Assembly: GCA_937891215.1 (NCBI GenBank)
Contig: CALAEU010000091.1
Span: 1 to 9,817, forward strand
Origin: an uncultured Clostridia bacterium
GTDB taxonomy: Bacteria; Bacillota_A; Clostridia; Oscillospirales; Acutalibacteraceae
Reading direction: 5' to 3'
Length of the DNA: 9,817 nt
Shown here: in pieces, positions 7,227 to 9,817 of the stretch
Numbering within the stretch: position 1 is the first letter of the stretch
How the letters are laid out: every line of letters starts with the position of its first letter
Translations under genes and position numbers: made by a program
Notes under the pieces: model-generated
The model's input: the letters and a program-made list of their open reading frames with translations, nothing else
Databases searched by the model: none
What the model was told of the DNA's origin: nothing

Positions 7227-8405
7227 TTGTTCAATTTTATGTTAAAACACAAAAAGGGATTTACCATTGTTGAACTTATGATAGTTGTTGCGCTTTTGGG
7301 TTTTGGTGCGGTAGCCCTTGCGAACCTTTTTCAGAGTGCATTCCGTACTTTTAATAAAAGCGAAGAACGCTATATTAAGCAAGAAGCTGTAAAAAGCGTT
7401 GCTGAATATCTTCAACATTCTATAAGTATTGGTGCAGCAACTAAGGCGGAAATCTACCCCGATTCAAGAGTTGTTCCTACAATTGCAGGTAGCGATACTT
7501 CTTACGCATATATATATGTTGAAAAATCAGATATGGATGGTGATGGCGAAATTGATGGTTACTATCTTTATCTGTTAGAACGAGGTAGAAAAAAATCTGA
7601 TGCGGTGTGTCTTAATAAAGAAATTCCGCTTTACATAACTTTTTCCGCTTATCAGGATTATGATTTTAACGGTGATGAAAAAAAGCGGAATCAGTGTGGT
7701 GTTAAAGTTAATATCGCTGCAGTTGATAATGACTATAAGTATAAAACTGCCGAAGAATTAGAAGAATTAGGGGTAACAGAAGCACAAGATATTGCAGATT
7801 ATATTTTCTACAATACTGTTGTTTCATATCATTTCCCTAATATGGTAAATTCACTTGAAAAAAAACGCGTGAATTCTGTTGAGATAAGAGAAGAAAACGG
7901 TGTAGAAAAAGAAGTACGAGATGTGGCTAATGCCTATGATGAAAGTGGTATTGTAAATGATGGTGAACCGATTAATTCGGTAGACGTTAATGGTTACGTT
8001 TTAAGAGTTACAGTAGATACAACAATTAATGCTGATGGTGCAACGAATGCAATTTCTGTTTCGAGCTTCTGCTTTATTGCTACTGCAGGTTATGGCGAAG
8101 CAACAGGTGAAGTTGGTATTCTTTGTGATTTCAGAGACCAATGTTTAAAAACAAATCCTCTGGGCAGAATGTTTGTAAAAGCATATTATACAATTTCTCC
8201 ACCTATTGCAGAGTTTATAAGTGACAGTGAACCGCTAAAAGCAGTAACTCGTGTGGCACTAAAACCACTTGTAGCTTTTGCTGTATATGCACTCGAGCCT
8301 GAACTCCTTATTGAACAAATTCCATTTGTTATAATGGGAGTTGGGTCGGTTGTTGGAGTTGTTGCTGTGGGAGTTGTTGCTCACAGACGAAAAGTTAAAG
8401 AGTAA
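7227..8405 (+). CDS. Type IV prepilin with C-terminal CFI-box sorting domain and membrane anchor
   Basis: The start is TTG. The leader ends in KHKKG, with the predicted cut before Phe12, then TIVEL (Glu16 at mature +5) and a hydrophobic helix to about residue 31, so this is a PilD substrate. The middle (about 40-270) is unrecognised. It has two calcium-loop-like motifs, DMDGDGEIDG (102-111) and DYDFNGDE (144-151). The C-terminus is the CFI-box domain: CFIATAGYG (282-290), FRDQCL (302-307), LGRMFVKAYY (312-321) and SPPIAEFI (324-331), then a transmembrane stretch (about 366-385) and the basic end HRRKVKE. CFI-box C-terminal domains are known as putative protein-sorting signals, with mechanism unresolved. 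Cysteines lie at 128, 157, 282, 300 and 306. The combination gives one protein two membrane-associated ends. It is probably a surface or pilus-associated component; family assignments at both ends are strong, function is inferred. A terminator follows 4 bp downstream. Confidence 0.88.
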   Translation: MFNFMLKHKKGFTIVELMIVVALLGFGAVALANLFQSAFRTFNKSEERYIKQEAVKSVAEYLQHSISIGAATKAEIYPDSRVVPTIAGSDTSYAYIYVEKSDMDGDGEIDGYYLYLLERGRKKSDAVCLNKEIPLYITFSAYQDYDFNGDEKKRNQCGVKVNIAAVDNDYKYKTAEELEELGVTEAQDIADYIFYNTVVSYHFPNMVNSLEKKRVNSVEIREENGVEKEVRDVANAYDESGIVNDGEPINSVDVNGYVLRVTVDTTINADGATNAISVSSFCFIATAGYGEATGEVGILCDFRDQCLKTNPLGRMFVKAYYTISPPIAEFISDSEPLKAVTRVALKPLVAFAVYALEPELLIEQIPFVIMGVGSVVGVVAVGVVAHRRKVKE

Positions 8406-8409
8406 GTTA

Positions 8410-8443
8410 AAAAGACCGATGCAAGAAATTGCATTGGTCTTTT
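8410..8443 (+). terminator. Rho-independent terminator after the CFI-box prepilin gene
   Basis: AAAAGACCGATGCAA (8410-8424) pairs with TTGCATTGGTCTTTT (8429-8443), with one G-U pair, around a GAAA tetraloop. The stem ends in a run of T. The A-run on the other side means it may also work on the opposite strand. It closes the pilin gene cluster before hflX. Confidence 0.92.
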
Positions 8444-8450
8444 AGGAATT

Positions 8451-8750
8451 AGTGCTGAATGCAGAGCACAAAAAGTGCTGAGTGCTGAGTTAAGGAAACG
8501 CTACGCGTTTGATTGTAATTATTTATTGATATAGGTCAATTTATTGTATCATTTTTAATTTGTTAAAGAATTTAATTTATGGAATAGTTTTTGAGTTAAT
8601 AAGTATATTAACTTTAGAATGTAAAATATCACAAAAAAGTGCAACGAGTGAGAACATACGAGTGCACTGAAAAAGGATTAAGCAGTAGTTATTATAATTT
8701 ATAATAGCCGACCGCAGTTCCCGAAACTCAGCACTCAGCATTCAGCACTT
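8451..8750. repeat. Intergenic repeat element, copy 2, upstream of hflX
   Basis: The order matches copy 1: AGTGCTGA heptads with one 23-bp unit (8451-8490), GGAA and the hairpin AAACGC-TAC-GCGTTT (8496-8510), TTGATTGTAAT, an AT-rich interior, then inverted heptads ACTCAGC, ACTCAGC, ATTCAGC (8726-8746). About 145 bp of the interior is close to copy 1 (roughly nine in ten bases by eye). The right third differs: it has AGTGCA (8638-8643) pairing with TGCACT (8663-8668), and a right end without ATTACAATCAA. This fills nearly all of the 387-bp spacer, which has no gene. Two TATAAT hexamers (8693-8698, 8700-8705) lie near its end, but no good -35 box accompanies them. Confidence 0.8.
8594..8613. 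other. Conserved central hairpin of repeat copy 2
   Basis: AGTTAATA (8594-8601) pairs perfectly with TATTAACT (8606-8613) around the loop AGTA. It corresponds to 7041-7060 in copy 1, where the equivalent pair is a wobble. Confidence 0.6.
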
Positions 8751-8792
8751 TTACTGCAAGAATAAATTAACCAAAAAGGATAATGTAGATTT

Positions 8793-9817
8793 ATGGAACT
8801 ATTTGAAAATAGCGAAAAACAAGAAACCGCTGTGCTTGTGTCGGTTGATACAGGTGAATTTGATATTGATTCATCACTTTTAGAATTAACTGAACTTGCA
8901 AAAACTGCAGGTGCAGAAGTAATTGGTGAAATAACACAAAGACGTGAAGCGCCTGATTCTGCAACATATATAGGCAAGGGTAAGTTAGAAGAACTTTCAG
9001 AGTTCTGTGAAATGAATGAGCCCGACTTAATTATTGTAGATGGCGAATTATCACCATCACAACAAAGAAATATTGAAAACATTACAGATGTCAGAGTAAT
9101 TGACAGAACTACTTTAATTCTTGATATTTTTGCAATGCGTGCTTTAAGTGGTGAAGGTAAATTACAAGTTGAATTAGCACAACTTAAATATACTTTGCCT
9201 CGTCTTACCGGTAAAGGTGCGGCACTTTCGCGTCTTGGTGGTGGTATTGGTACACGCGGTCCTGGTGAAACCAAACTTGAAACAGATAAAAGACATATAA
9301 GAAGAAGAATTTCTGCACTTGAGACAAATTTAAGAGAACTTGACGAGAGAAGAAGTCGTTACAGAGCAAGAAGAAAAAAAGAAGGTACTGTAACTGTTGC
9401 ACTCGTAGGTTATACAAATGCAGGTAAATCTACTTTAATGAATAAGTTGACTGACGCGGGTGTACTTGCAGAAAACAAACTTTTTGCAACTCTTGACCCG
9501 ACTGCAAGAGCTTTAACATTACCGGATGGTAACACAGTTCTTTTAATAGACACAGTTGGTTTTATTCGCCGTTTGCCACATAAATTGGTTGAAGCGTTCA
9601 AATCAACTCTTGATGAAGCGGTTGATGCGGATGTAATTCTTAATATATGTGACGCGTCAAGTGACGAATGTGCAGAGCATTACAGAGTTACAAATGAACT
9701 TCTTTCAGAACTCGGTTGTCAAGATAAACCAATTATTACGGTTCTTAATAAAAGTGATATTGCATCCCCTGATAATATTCCACTTGTTGGGGAGGCAGTA
9801 AGGATTTCTGCATTAAG
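8793..9817 (+). CDS. hflX: Ribosome-associated GTPase HflX (3' end outside window)
   Basis: HflX binds the large ribosomal subunit and splits stalled 70S ribosomes under stress; it is a cytoplasmic GTPase with ATPase activity in some species. ATG at 8793 is the first usable start after an in-frame TAA (8781-8783); AAAAAGGA (8773-8780) is 12 bp upstream, a slightly long gap. About 341 residues are visible. The N-terminal HflX domain includes YIGKGK near 57-62 and the signature LGGGIGTRGPGETK (148-161). A basic, helical, coiled-coil-like linker follows (about 165-200). The GTPase domain has G1 GYTNAGKST (206-214), G2 FATLDPT, G3 DTVGF (253-257), G4 NKSD (319-322) and the beginning of G5 (ISAL) at the edge. 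All motifs are intact. The usual family length is about 410-430 aa, so the end of the G domain and any C-terminal extension are missing. It is separated from the pilin genes by a terminator and a repeat element. Confidence 0.96.
   Translation, partial: MELFENSEKQETAVLVSVDTGEFDIDSSLLELTELAKTAGAEVIGEITQRREAPDSATYIGKGKLEELSEFCEMNEPDLIIVDGELSPSQQRNIENITDVRVIDRTTLILDIFAMRALSGEGKLQVELAQLKYTLPRLTGKGAALSRLGGGIGTRGPGETKLETDKRHIRRRISALETNLRELDERRSRYRARRKKEGTVTVALVGYTNAGKSTLMNKLTDAGVLAENKLFATLDPTARALTLPDGNTVLLIDTVGFIRRLPHKLVEAFKSTLDEAVDADVILNICDASSDECAEHYRVTNELLSELGCQDKPIITVLNKSDIASPDNIPLVGEAVRISAL

Noticed and set aside
7239..8405. ATG at 7239 as the start of the CFI-box prepilin
   Set aside because: It would still give a usable leader, but the strong GGGGGG site is 20 bp away from it and 8 bp from TTG at 7227, so TTG was preferred.
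8693..8705. Possible hflX promoter with two TATAAT hexamers
   Set aside because: No acceptable -35 box lies 16-18 bp upstream and the region is generally AT-rich, so these may be chance. A similar lone TATAAT at 696-701 upstream of the first pseudopilin gene was set aside for the same reason.
8735..9274. A 179-codon open frame on the minus strand
   Set aside because: It lies antisense to the N-terminal half of hflX, whose motifs are intact on the + strand. Its translation is Ser/Pro-rich with no recognisable domain, and its start has no support.

Overview
The window is AT-rich, and its gene content points to a Gram-positive member of the Clostridia, probably an uncultured gut-type Oscillospirales/Ruminococcaceae relative. 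The reasons are a type IV pilus (T4P) locus with clostridial-style prepilins, strong AGGAGG-like ribosome binding sites, an HflX of the Firmicutes type, and gene spacers filled with heptanucleotide repeats. The taxon is an inference from style, not a match I could run.

Layout, all genes on the + strand: (1) bases 1-521, the C-terminal end of the pilus assembly ATPase PilB/GspE, followed by an intrinsic terminator; (2) 746-2815, a 689-aa PilX/GspK-like pseudopilin with no Glu at mature position 5; (3) 3146-6808, a 1220-aa giant prepilin with a class III signal and a very large aromatic- and Asn-rich ectodomain, ending in beta-propeller-like segments; (4) 7227-8405, a 392-aa prepilin with a TTG start whose C-terminus is a CFI-box sorting domain followed by a transmembrane segment and a basic tail, then an intrinsic terminator; (5) 8793 to the window end, the GTPase HflX, which runs off the edge.

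The spacers (224, 330, 418 and 387 bp) hold no convincing genes but are not empty. They carry 7-bp tandem arrays, small GC-rich hairpins and two diverged copies of a roughly 300-360 bp element (about 6841-7204 and 8451-8750). These copies are bounded by inverted heptad arrays and share a central hairpin in which a sequence difference preserves base pairing. They lie upstream of two unrelated genes, so they look like an interspersed (MITE-like) repeat rather than a gene-specific leader.

Working model (inference): PilB powers assembly, and the three prepilins form an unusual surface or tip complex. The GspK/PilX-like protein would be the cap, the giant prepilin a PilY1-like adhesin fused directly to a pilin stalk, and the CFI-box prepilin a component with two membrane-associated ends that may need a further processing step. 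HflX is a housekeeping ribosome-associated GTPase and is probably unrelated. The most notable points are the CFI-box/prepilin fusion, the giant prepilin, and the paired intergenic element.
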